A stretch of DNA of 64,000 bases, taken from the NCBI GenBank assembly GCA_017590115.1, contig JAGGNK010012448.1, positions 3,305,922 to 3,369,921 on the forward strand, written 5' to 3'. Source of the stretch: Montifringilla adamsi (lineage: Eukaryota; Chordata; Aves; Passeriformes; Passeridae). The position numbers and the translations under genes were made by a program. Position 1 is the first letter of the stretch. Each line of letters starts with the position of its first letter. The notes under the pieces are model-generated. The model saw nothing but the letters and a program-made list of their open reading frames with translations. It was not told the DNA's origin and searched no databases. This document shows positions 40,101 to 64,000 of the stretch, in pieces.

Positions 40101-41699
40101 TTCCTCCTACAAATCTGATGTGGGAGAATCAGGATTTAACTGTGCACAAGGGCTCAAAACCCCAAATACAGACAAACAGCTTGGAAGGCTAGAATTGCTG
40201 CACAGATTAGTCTGAAACAAACCTCAAGTAAATAATTTATTCAGGATCTGTTCCTGTATTCCCAGTATTCCTGTATGCCCCTCACTTGATATTCAGTCTA
40301 CCATTGTTTGCTTGATGCAGTCTTCACTCTGTATTTTATTTCTACATGATTTTTGCCTTACTGGGTTAAAAAAAATTGACAAGATGCTAGGCACAATTCA
40401 GAAGCAGCAAGAGGTTCCTCATCAGACTCATGAATCAGCTGCAAAAATCAGCACAAGTTTTTTTTGTAAACACACACAAAAGCGTGCTTGCTAAGAGGAA
40501 TGCAAGGCTATTATAAAATGGAAAGGTTGGATGTTTTTTGGAAAGAGATAAGCCAGAGCTATAGTGGAAAGCAAGTACACACAAAAATCAGAAAAAGAAA
40601 TTTATGAAGTTAAAAAGCTTAATATGGAATCCAAATTAGATATTTGTAATTGGCAGGGCAAAAAGGGTTCTTTAAGCATTCATAATAATACTTTTGTTTC
40701 CATGGCTCCTACAGGAAAGACTCTTCTTGCAAAGAAATAAAACATACATGAGGGAAGATTGCTTTTTAGGGAAAAGGAGTATACCAGAATCTAAAATTCT
40801 AACATACATTAGTCTTGATTTTCATCCTGAAAATGACAAAAATCAAAAAGTTTCAAACACAATGGTACTTCACATCATGACATGATTAGATTTTATTTTT
40901 TTCACATAATTTACTTACTTTGAGTAACACTAAGTTGACAGAAATCTCCAAATAGTAATCTTAAAAAGATGACTTTCAGATAGGAATGTAACTCAGCCCT
41001 AGCACATTCCACTGACTTGCTCTGAGGTTCCATCAACAAAGGGATAGTACATCATTACCATTAATAAATTGTTACCACTATACTGACGTTACACAAAAAT
41101 TTTAAGAAAAAAAAGAAATCCCCATTGTGTGCCAAAGAGTTTAGTCTGAAACCAGCTATATTAATGCTAAACACTCTGACAACAGCAGATAGCTTATACA
41201 CAAGTTAAAACAGGAGACTAAGGTCAATATATGGGCCTTGGCAGTAAAGTCACAAGCTGAGAAAAAGAAAGTAATTCAAGGGTTCTACAACAAGAGATCC
41301 TCTGAAGATCTTTGCATAACCACAGTGACCTCTCTAGCCCAGAGTATCGAAGTGTGCAATAAACTAGAAGGACCAAGTGAGAAAGTGGGAACAAAAGTAC
41401 ACTGCAGTGTCAGAAAAAGGCAGAGATTACTAGTTACTCCAGCTGGACAAAGTTCCCCATATAAAAGTCTACACAACTGAAAGAATGAAAAGGTAGCACA
41501 AATTCTAGAGCAAGTAGAGAGGGAAAACACTTAAGAAACACCAGACAAAGAAGTCAGCTGCACTTTGGGCTCAAAGTCAGTGCAGAGAAAGTCACAGGCT
41601 CATTGAGTGGAATACAGCAATCCAGTCTGGCACTAGGTTAACAAATGAAAAGCAAATTTTTTGCAGCAGCAAATATGCATGCTCCAAAATAAGAATGTA
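37129..41699. other. Intergenic DNA downstream of PSAT1
   Basis: No gene recognised. Contains a 21-base tandem duplication (ACAGCTTTTGGTTTCCTTACA at 38851-38871 and 38878-38898). A minus-strand AATAAA at 40897-40892 could serve as a distal PSAT1 poly(A) signal. Confidence 0.6.
38851..38898. repeat. Tandem 21-mer duplication
   Basis: Two identical 21-base copies with a 27-bp period, a recent-looking local duplication. Confidence 0.9.
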
Positions 41700-42404
41700 A
41701 CATGAATAACCTAGCAGTTTAATATACAAAAGGCATAGAGAAATAAAAAACATCTTAGAAATTGATTTAATCAGACTCATGAATCTTAGCTTTAAATTAA
41801 TAAATGTTAATAGGAAGAAAGGCCCAGTCCTGCAGACTTTAACCACAATTGCTTGCAATGGTTATGACAGTACTTCTAGCACTGGAGCAGTAGTCTGAAG
41901 GCTGGATTCTCAAGTTAGGAACGCTGGTGTTAACTCCTAAATACTACTGGTGGTACACTGTTGGAATATAGCCCATAAACTAACTAGATGTCCCTAGAGA
42001 CCGTGTCAGTTTACCTTCATTATGCAGTCAGAGGATTTGTAAAGCATTAAAGACAGCTTATGACAAATTTTGCTTCCTGAATTTTACCAAAAGAAGGCAT
42101 TGCTGAAGTCACTTGTAACTAGAAGTGAGAAATGTGACTCAGATCCATAGCAGCTTACAATGTTACTCATGTTTTAACCACACATTTTCAAATTTTGCAA
42201 TCAGTCATGATCAATCTGGTGATCCTCATCTTCAGTAAAGCCAAAGTTGCTGCAGCACTGCAAGACTGGGCCTCTGTTCCATTCAGTTAATTAATATTTC
42301 TACAGGAACTAAAAGAAAATAAACTTGTGCGCTACAGCTGTGCAGTACCACAGTCATGTTAAACCCCTTTAGCTGAGTGCAGCATGGCTCTAACCCATGG
42401 GCAT
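41700..42404 (-). terminator. PSAT1: PSAT1 3' UTR with candidate poly(A) signals
   Basis: No AATAAA is present on the minus strand within 1.4 kb after the stop. Two ATTAAA variants occur at 41771-41766 and 41723-41718, about 640 and 690 bases after the stop; the first is followed by a T-rich stretch suited to cleavage-factor binding. A canonical AATAAA occurs only at 40897-40892. The UTR end is therefore inferred, not fixed. Confidence 0.4.
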
Positions 42405-56923
<14,519 letters not shown>

Positions 56924-57060
56924 GCTGCCGCTCCTGCTCCGTCTGCCGGCCCCGCCGCTAGCCCTCCGCTATAAACCCGCGGCCGCCGGGGCCCGACACT
57001 TTCCACCCCGGTCCCGGCCGCCCATTGGCAGCGCTGCCGCGGTGAGGCGGCGTGACGGTA
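56924..57060 (-). promoter_or_regulatory. PSAT1: PSAT1 core promoter region
   Basis: Reading the minus strand toward the ATG: a CCAAT box at 57028-57024 followed at once by a GC box (GGGCGG), then a TATA-like TTTATA at 56975-56970, about 47 bases before the ATG. This predicts a 5' UTR of only about 20-25 bases if the TATA-like element is used. The plus strand reads TATAAA at the same place, so direction is not settled. A CRE half-site (TGACG on the plus strand) sits near 57053. Confidence 0.6.
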
Positions 57061-57068
57061 GGCGGCGA

Positions 57069-57132
57069 GAGGAGAGGGGAGGAGAGGGAGGGGAGGGGAA
57101 TGGGAGGGGAGGGGAATGGGAGGGGAGGGCTG
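57069..57132. repeat. G-rich minisatellite upstream of PSAT1
   Basis: Nearly pure GGGA/GGGGA runs with a 16-bp unit (TGGGAGGGGAGGGGAA) repeated about two and a half times after a degenerate lead-in. The plus strand has many G runs of three to four separated by one to four bases, so G-quadruplex formation is plausible about 150-200 bp upstream of the start codon. Confidence 0.85.
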
Positions 57133-57227
57133 GGCGCCCGCGGAGCTCCGCGGGGTCCCCACAGCGGCGCGCCCCCCGCGGGCAGCGCAGCGAGCTCTGG
57201 CGCGCACGAGCCGCCCACGCTGGGTGG

Positions 57228-57298
57228 GCGTGCGGACAGACAGACTCACAGACACAGACACGCTCACAGAGAAACACACACGCACACACGGGGAATGC
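57228..57298. repeat. CA/CAGA-rich simple sequence
   Basis: Degenerate run of CAGA and CACA units on the plus strand just outside the CpG island core. Confidence 0.7.
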
Positions 57299-57537
57299 AA
57301 GTCCTACTGTAACTTCCTGCCTCTGCTTTTCCCCCACGCGGTGCTGCAGCAGCGCTGGGATGCTTGTTCCAAAAGCAGTCTGGGTGAATGGGTGAGAAAA
57401 AGCTGCTAAAAAGCAGCAACCCACAGTTACGGTGAATTTTAGGAGATTCTTCATATTTCATATGAAATGACAAGAGGCAACAGACAGACACAGGAAGTTC
57501 CACCTGAATACGAGAAAGAACTTAACTGTGCAAATGA

Positions 57538-57712
57538 CCACGCACTGGAACATGTTGCCCAGAGAGGTTGTGGAGTCTCCCTGGCTGCAGACACTTAAGA
57601 ACCATCCAGGTACAATCCTGTGCAATGTATTCTAGTATGTCCCTAATAAAGCTGTGAAGCTGAAGATCACCCACCGTATCCACCCAGACCGTTTCTGTGA
57701 TTCTGTGATTCA
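57538..57712 (+). mobile_element. CR1 LINE 3' fragment
   Basis: Matches the terminal part of avian CR1 (GTTGCCCAGAGAGGTTGTGG, then CTGGCTGCAGACACTTAAG) and ends in a short octamer tail (TTCTGTGATTCTGTGATTC, 57692-57710). 5'-truncated, as usual for CR1. Confidence 0.8.
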
Positions 57713-60700
57713 TCTTGAAAGAGATGGATTTACAGTACCCAGATCTTCTAATATTTTGTGTGAAATACTTACCTTGTAGAGGAGGAGGATCGCTTCCTTC
57801 TGTAAGCCATCAAGTGTCTGCATGTTGTGCAGTTTCCCCAAAAAGTCTGTTGCAGGCAAATTGCTATTTTAATTTCACCAAAGAGAGTAAAAACAGGAGA
57901 GTGTGAAACTTGATCACCTTCACATAATGGATAGCATAGCTTGGACTTGCCTTGAGGTATGCCAAATCCTAGGCTAATATCCCTGAATACTGAAGCATTC
58001 CTCCCACAGGTATCTATGCAAGGTATCTGTTGTATCTTGGTTCATTGAGACACAGATAGTACAACTCATCTGTTGTAACTGAGAGAAAGAGACTTTAGCT
58101 CATTCCATTTTCTGACTGTTTCAGGGAGAGACGCTCTGCCCAAGTCAGTTTTTGAGGTTATTTTAAAGGCAGTAGCAGTAAACCAATTTTGACAAAGCAA
58201 GCCATGAAGTATGACTGAAAACAGATGGGCATCATAGAGTCTCATAATTTCCAAGTATCTTGGGCAGGATTCACAATTCTCATATGTAGCTGTACAATGC
58301 ACAGCTCTTGAACACATTAGGTTGCCCAGTCTTTCCTGTAACGCTGGCCCTATTTTAGTCTCATGGGTGTTCACCAAGCTAATCATCAACATTAATCATC
58401 TGTAAAGAAAACTGCAAGTATAGATGTCTGTTATTTTGAGAATTCTGAGATATATATAAAATACCATTTTTCATTACCAATTATTTCACTGAAGAAATAC
58501 TGAATAAGCAAATTTGTTCATTTTCTTGTCAAGCCAGGTGATACCTGGAACCACAAAAATAATTTACAGACCACGGCCTGATCTGTATTTAGTTGAAGGA
58601 TTTTCATCTCAAGGAAGTTATTTTGTTTAAAAAATTGTAAACAGAAACATTGGTGTTAGAGCAAAGATAACTTTCATTTCAATGATAGCTACAGCTTAAG
58701 AAAAAACCTATCAAAAGTGCTTTCAGACACCATAAACCTCTGCAGTTTTTAAGAGATAACAGCAAACTTCACAGACAACACAGGTTGGATACATTATCTT
58801 CAAAACACCAAGGTATTTTTAAAGTATGTCTCACACCACAATACCCAGAACAACTACGTTACTTCTTAGTTATAATTAAACAGAAACTGCTACTGAAGTG
58901 CTTAGATGTGACAAAAATTAGATAGATGTGACTAAACAGAGATATGACTAATTTTTTTTCCTAGTGTCTCAAATAGAAGTAAGATCAAAAGATACAGGCT
59001 TCTCAAAATGGGCTTTTTCCAGTATTAAATCTAAAGCACCGTGTAGGCCCAGAAAGGCAACTTAAAACTCCACTCTGGCTAGGAAAATGGAGTCCAAGGT
59101 AGTAAGGGGTAGTGGAAGCAGTCAGAAATAGTGTACGTTGGGAATTCAGGTCAGGAAGCCTGCCCACTACTACAGAAAGTGCTTCAACATCCTGCCGGGA
59201 TCAGTCTTGAATCCCAATTGTGTGGCACAAACCACAAGAGAAATTAAAACTTTGGAATTAAAAATGCACTTCAAATGCTGGCACAAAGAGCTAGAACATG
59301 AAAATAGAAACAAGACAGGCTAGTACTTCTATCAGCTCAGAGCACTGGTGGAAATACCAGGTATTGGAGCTTTCAGTTCACAGAAGCCTCATCCTGACCA
59401 GAAGGGTCAAAAATAGCAGCTCCCATGAGATCAGAGGACAACTCCGCTGGAAGCCTTGTCACCCAGAAGCTTTAGAAAACCCTCTCCATACTGTGCATTG
59501 ATGGGAAGTATATAAAATTGGAAATAATGTATAAATGTGAAATTTTAGCTGCAGACAAGGGATCATTATGCTTTTGCAGATTGAAAGAATAAAGAGAAAT
59601 AGTATAGGTTTCATTACAGCTTTGTTTGTAATTGCATCAAAAAACATGCATTCCATCATGGAATCATACCCATATTCAGAGTCACCAAATATAAGCTTTC
59701 AAAACCATTATTTCCAGGAATGCTTCTGACTTCTACCATTTGACAGAGAATTTCAAGTGCCACAAATCAGTCCATGCAGATGAACCTGGATTTGCATAAT
59801 TAACACAACAGCAAAGAGAGCTGTATTTACTACGATGCATAACTGGAAAAACAAGACAGATTGAAAGAAAAAATGTAAATAAATTTTCAGAGTTTTCAGT
59901 GGACTTTTATTAGGTTCATTGTGACTTCATGTTATGCTGGACAGCAAAACCTTGATCGACGGCTGCTGGAAAAGAATCAGCTCACTCAAGGAGAGCACGT
60001 GTACACGAGTTCTCTGTCTGGTACCACAAATGGACGTCATTATTAAAAGACAAATAATGCTGACTACATAGCAACCTGGCAAGCGTTTCAGGAGGCAGCT
60101 GGGATATCTGGTCCAGCGAACTAGTGAGATGAGCAAATTTTGGTGAAACCTTACACTTCAGTGGTTCAAACAACCGTTTGGGGCTATTTTCTTTTTCAGA
60201 GATCGAAGTCCTGAACTATGAAGAGTAGGTATTGGGAAGACTAAGTGAAAGCAGAAAAATTATTGAGCTTTATGAGTAAACAGTAACATGTTCTCTTGCA
60301 AATAGCTGGCCTATTGATTTCAGGCTTTTAGGTCAAACAAGAACAAGACAACTATGTAAAACATTAACTAACAGTAGGAGAATGAAACTTTCTATACAAT
60401 CTCAGAGTAGAAAATGGTTTCCTAATAATTTAAAATAAAAATGTTTTAACTTTTTATTAGAATACTTTACTGTTAAATATATATAGAATATATATGTTTA
60501 TATGTGTAAAATGCTTCTTGTAAGTTCTTGGAAGTTCTGATGTATTCATGATAGCCTAAGAAAGAATACTTCTCCCCAAGTAGCTCCAATCCATTGTCTC
60601 TGCCAATTTCAGATCCAACTACATATAAAGCATACACTACAGGTTCTTACAATAAGAGTGCAATACCATAGCACCAGTAACATGAAGAATCATTCATGTT

Positions 60701-61621
60701 CCTAATTTAACAGGAAAAAAAAGGTTAAGTATTAATCCACTGAAAAAAGCATGCCCATCTAAATTGCAAACTGCCTGGTCAATTTTGCTTTAAAAGATGA
60801 TTTTGGACGTAATTCATACTCTAAATGCAAATATTGAAAAGCAAGTATTTAACATGAAAGGTAATAAATATCACCTGCTTTTGGACATGTAATATATAAA
60901 TTATTCTAAGTTCTTAATGGTATTTTTAGGGACAAGTAACAGATGCCTAACTCCTAACCTCACAAACAAAACACTTCTGAATTTATAATATTATCCAGCA
61001 TTTCTCAGTGATTAGCTTTAGAATTTTATATTTTAAAGAGGTAGCTTTTTACTGCTGAATACACAGACTGCACATAATTGTTTAGTCAGACCAAAATCAC
61101 AAACAAAGAATGACTGAAAAATTAGACAAGTAGTTGGGAAAATATGTAAAAAGTAACAGATTAATATATTACCTTCTAATATTCTGAAGGGACAAAGTCG
61201 GTACAAAGAACATACTTTCATTGTGCAATTACTAGTACAATATTGCAATAGCTAATGTAATCTTGTGCTATTTGCTCTGTAGGATTGAATTTGAGGTTTC
61301 ATGAGTTTTTTCATATTCGTCAAGCAACTGGAGTCAGGAATTTCTACAGATCTTATGTGTTCCAGAAATCACATAGCAGATGACTAAGTAAAAAATGTTA
61401 AAGGCTGCTTTTTCTCCCAGTTCAGCCTAAATCATCCTGCCTCGTTCCTGTATATAATAAGTATATTCTATTTCAGAAGCTGCAAACCAGCTGCCTGTGC
61501 ACAAGGACAAGAACAAGATGCCAGGGCTAATTAAATCTCAGGAGTTTTAAAACAAAGGTAATTCTCTTAGCTTTACATTTTCACATTTCTCTAGTTTCTG
61601 AAAGCAATCCGAGTTAGACTA

Positions 61622-61665
61622 TATATCCTCCAGAGGCCCCTTCCAACACGTACTATTCTGTGATC
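61622..61665 (+). mobile_element. CR1 LINE tail remnant
   Basis: About 40 bases matching the extreme 3' end: CAGAGGCCCCTTCCAACAC, then TATTCTGTGAT. Too short to assign to a subfamily. Confidence 0.55.
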
Positions 61666-61876
61666 TGCAGCCATAGCACTAATGATGGTTGCATTTAAAG
61701 GTTTCCTATAGCAATAGTTCTGGGGTCATTTTTGACTCTGAAACTTCCACTAATTTTCGGAATATCATACCCACACACGGCTATGCAGGAATCAATGTTT
61801 GCCCCAAAACCACTTCTGCACTCCCACTGGAATACACTGAAAATAAACACTAGGAAAAAACTGTATTCAAATTAAC

Positions 61877-61882
61877 TTTATT
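61877..61882 (-). terminator. CEP78: CEP78 poly(A) signal
   Basis: AATAAA on the minus strand about 275 bases after the CEP78 stop. It is followed within about 40 bases by a GT/T-rich stretch on the transcript strand, as expected for a cleavage site near 61860. Confidence 0.6.
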
Positions 61883-62152
61883 AGCTCAAAAATCTGTGAT
61901 AATGAAATCCATATGTTGAGTCCCTCATGTGTAGTACAAACTCATTGGTACCATTTTAGGTGTATCGCATGTTTTCAAAACTAAAAATCTATTGACAAAG
62001 AATGCAAGCATGAAACAGGAATACTGAGCAGTATGCAATGCTTTAAAAAGTCAAAGTCTACAAAATTTTACAAAAAATTCACTAATTATACTGAGACATC
62101 CAAAACATAATCTTACAAGTGTAAAGAACAGTTCAAACATTTTAGAACCACT

Positions 62153-62680
62153 TCAAATGCTGGTAACACTTGATATACTTTCTTGTATTTCAGAGACAGA
62201 TCCTACAGTATCAGTTCCAGAGCTAACATTTACTACCTGCAGTCTACTTTTGTCTCCTCTCACTCCGTTACTTGGAGCTGCTGTTTCATTTGCTACAGGG
62301 ATGTGTTTCTTAGAGGAATAATTTTTGCTTTTTTCACCAGGAATACCATTAGATATTCTGCTTTCATCACTTCTGATTTGTACACTGGAATCACCAAATG
62401 AATGCAGACTGGTAGCCAACTGCCTTGCTGAGTGATGTCCTTTTGCTTGTTCATTTTGTTTGACTCTCCTCTCAGATAATACTGGAGTACTACTTCGAGG
62501 CTTATTCTCTTTATTTTGGTTAATTGTTTGAGCTTCATTTTCCTTCCACAAACCTGGCTGATACTGCTGTCCAGCAGCATGAAGTTCTCTCACTTCTTTA
62601 AGTGATGAAAAGGCATTATTCACAACCATCTGGGATTGAAATGTGCCAGGAAGAGGAAGTTGGATGTCCCCAGCTCTATT
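62153..62680 (-). CDS. CEP78: Probable CEP78 terminal coding exon (C-terminal 175 residues)
   Basis: Acceptor TTTCAG at 62686-62681, then an open frame from NRAGDIQLPLPGTF to the TGA at 62155-62153. The encoded tail is hydrophilic, rich in Ser, Lys, Glu, Asn and Gln, with no hydrophobic core, so it is probably disordered. It ends in SEIQESISSVTSI. CEP78 is a centriolar leucine-rich-repeat protein of the centrosome and cilium base. The call rests on conserved gene order (CEP78 directly upstream of PSAT1, same direction) and on the GDxxxPLP stretch, which resembles what I recall near the human CEP78 C-terminus. The leucine-rich repeats would lie beyond the window. An unrelated gene cannot be excluded from this exon alone. 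Confidence 0.65.
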   Translation of the reverse strand, partial: NRAGDIQLPLPGTFQSQMVVNNAFSSLKEVRELHAAGQQYQPGLWKENEAQTINQNKENKPRSSTPVLSERRVKQNEQAKGHHSARQLATSLHSFGDSSVQIRSDESRISNGIPGEKSKNYSSKKHIPVANETAAPSNGVRGDKSRLQVVNVSSGTDTVGSVSEIQESISSVTSI

Positions 62681-62722
62681 CTGAAACAAAAGATTCCAAT
62701 GAAAAAAACAGGCAACTAGAGG

Positions 62723-62753
62723 AAAAAAAAAAAAAGACAAAAAGGGGAAAAAG

Positions 62754-62787
<34 letters not shown>
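62723..62787. repeat. A-rich tract with a 34-base A run
   Basis: Plus-strand A with occasional G, ending in an unbroken A run at 62754-62787. On the CEP78 transcript this is poly-U upstream of the last acceptor. It may be the tail of an old retroelement or a simple-sequence expansion; length is likely polymorphic. Confidence 0.9.
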
Positions 62788-62791
<4 letters not shown>

Positions 62792-63837
62792 GTTTTGCAA
62801 CTGCCATATATACTGGAGTCTGCAGAGCAAAATACAGTCTTTACCTAATATAGGAAAGATCCAGAGCAATAGCAATTGAACAATCTTTATCACCTTTCAA
62901 AACAGATTTCTTAAGATTGCTAGGGTGATAATGATACAGAGTAGGCACATTACAGTTTCACAGCTAGCTTGAAATTTATACTAGAGATGTGTCAGTTACA
63001 CAAAAGCAGCCAAAACTTAATCACATCTATCATCCCGAAACACCTGCAACTGCTTACGTTTACTAGCAATTCACAGAAGTGTAGTCTCAACACTCTATAC
63101 CACAACACCTAGTTGCTAACAAGAACCCAAACCAATCACCAATATTGGGAGGCAAGAATAAGAGTCTTAAAACTGCAAAACCGGAAGTTCTCTCCACACT
63201 GTAAAAATAACCCCCAAATTTTTAACATTATATTTAAGGAACTCATGTGTTCTAGGAAATTAAATTAGAAGACTTTGGATATAAGAAACACACTGGCATG
63301 CAGAGTGATTTCTGGTACCGCAGTTTTATTCAACTTGGACATAGCTATAGGCCTCCAGCATCTAAATTTTTAACACCCTTTAAAAAAGCCTGGGTTTTTT
63401 TCCTTTGTTACAGGAATTTTAATATCTCTTTTGAAAAATCCTCAAGGTTTACTATTAATTCACAGAGTAGAACCTAAAACCCTATGTAATATTCACAAAT
63501 ACTACAAATTTGTAGTTGCCCGAAGCTCATGTCATAGCCACAGAGAAATCTATCAGGACTGGACATATACACTATAATTACTTACAATATAATTTATGAC
63601 TTTCAGAAGGTACATTGTATAGCCTCTCTTGTATGATCAGGTTCTTTAAAACACTATACTTTTTATTAAATGTTTCTAAAAAACCTTATCATGGTGTTTT
63701 CCATCCTTTGAATGGATGCATTGCACTACTCGAACGTTCTATTTCGGACTAGGAAACAACACAACTGCCACCAAAGTTTAATATGTTACAAAATGCTGCA
63801 GTTTGTGCTCTGAGTGGTAAACACTTTAAAAGCTTAC

Positions 63838-63926
63838 CTTAATCACTGAATTATTATGATCTGCATAAATGCAGCTACAGCAAAGGGTTGCAGTTTTAAC
63901 TTCATGAATCAGAGGGGGTTTAACAA
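63838..63926 (-). other. Exon-like segment inside the CEP78 last intron
   Basis: Acceptor TTTTTAG (ending at 63927), an open frame of 29 codons (VKPPLIHEVK...NNSVIK), and donor GTAAGC at 63837. The open frame requires the segment to start in a phase that the visible upstream exon end (phase 0) does not supply. From phase 0 it meets TGA after five codons. It is therefore either a decoy or an alternative exon that would introduce a stop. Confidence 0.2.
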
Positions 63927-63988
63927 CTAAAAAGTACATTAAAGAGTATAAAGTAGAATTGCCTCTAACATTCCTTATAAAGACTTAC

Positions 63989-64000
63989 TTTGCTATTCTC
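63989..64000 (-). CDS. CEP78: 3' end of the penultimate CEP78 exon (partial)
   Basis: The last 12 bases visible encode ENSK in phase 0 and run into a consensus donor GTAAGT (63988-63983). Splicing to the acceptor at 62681 keeps phase 0 and gives ENSK-NRAGDIQLPLP. The rest of the exon lies outside the window. Confidence 0.5.

Larger units (their letters stand above)
57133..61620. other. PSAT1-CEP78 intergenic interval
   Basis: About 4.5 kb of mostly AT-rich DNA apart from the promoter-proximal simple sequence and two CR1 tails. A 108-codon open frame on the minus strand (58392-58066) shows no family resemblance and is the length expected by chance. No other gene seen. Confidence 0.7.
62681..63988 (-). 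other. Probable last intron of CEP78
   Basis: 1308 bp between the donor at 63988 and acceptor at 62681. Contains a long A-rich block on the plus strand (T-rich on the transcript) about 45-105 bases before the acceptor, and an internal open segment with splice signals (63838-63926). Confidence 0.5.

Noticed and set aside
1..41700. CRISPR array, bacterial operon or phage-like system
   Set aside because: No regularly spaced repeats, no prokaryotic gene organisation; transposons and splice sites show vertebrate nuclear DNA.
58066..58392. 108-codon minus-strand frame preceded by an acceptor-like TTTCTTTACAG
   Set aside because: No family similarity, the frame is closed by a stop just upstream of its ATG, and no donor or partner exon is evident.
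62602..62853. 83-codon Lys-rich plus-strand frame
   Set aside because: Created by the poly-A tract and antisense to the CEP78 exon.

Overview
The window looks like a piece of bird nuclear genome. The evidence is AT-rich non-coding DNA, several CR1 retrotransposon fragments with the avian-type 3' tail (tandem ATTCTRTG-like octamers), solo LTRs, and vertebrate genes with long introns and canonical GT-AG splice sites. The LTR types resemble those I associate with songbirds, so a passerine is my best guess (inference). PSAT1 and CEP78 lie on chromosome Z in chicken, so this piece is probably Z-linked (established synteny plus inference).

Two genes are supported, both on the minus strand. PSAT1 (phosphoserine aminotransferase 1) is complete: nine coding exons between 56923 and 42405 join in phase into an intact 373-residue protein, with every splice site visible. 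Upstream of it, at the right edge (62153-64000), is the 3' end of a second gene that I assign to CEP78 (centrosomal protein 78). That call rests on conserved gene order (CEP78 directly upstream of PSAT1, same direction) and a weak C-terminal similarity. PSAT1 has a CpG-island promoter with CCAAT, GC and TATA-like elements and a G-rich minisatellite. Intron 1 holds a match to the C/EBP-ATF response element, which fits the known control of serine synthesis by ATF4.

Layout: 1-41700 is intergenic DNA downstream of PSAT1 with no recognisable gene. It contains a MIR-like fragment (4.5 kb), two related solo LTRs in opposite orientation (4.9-5.5 and 15.0-15.6 kb), a CR1 split by an LTR-like insertion (10.3-12.4 kb), a candidate regulatory block (13.7-14.2 kb), hairpins near 18 kb, a CR1 tail (22.8 kb), an assembly gap in poly-T (28.5 kb), a third solo LTR (33.3-33.8 kb) and two CR1 copies on the minus strand (36-37 kb). 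41700-57100 is PSAT1. 57100-61860 is the short PSAT1-CEP78 interval with CR1 tails. 61860-64000 is the CEP78 3' end.

I found no undescribed multi-gene system. The most notable unexplained items are a perfect 13-bp inverted repeat in PSAT1 intron 1, a cluster of hairpins at 18 kb, the possible poison exon in CEP78, tRNA-promoter-like boxes in PSAT1 intron 4, and the candidate enhancer at 13.7-14.2 kb.
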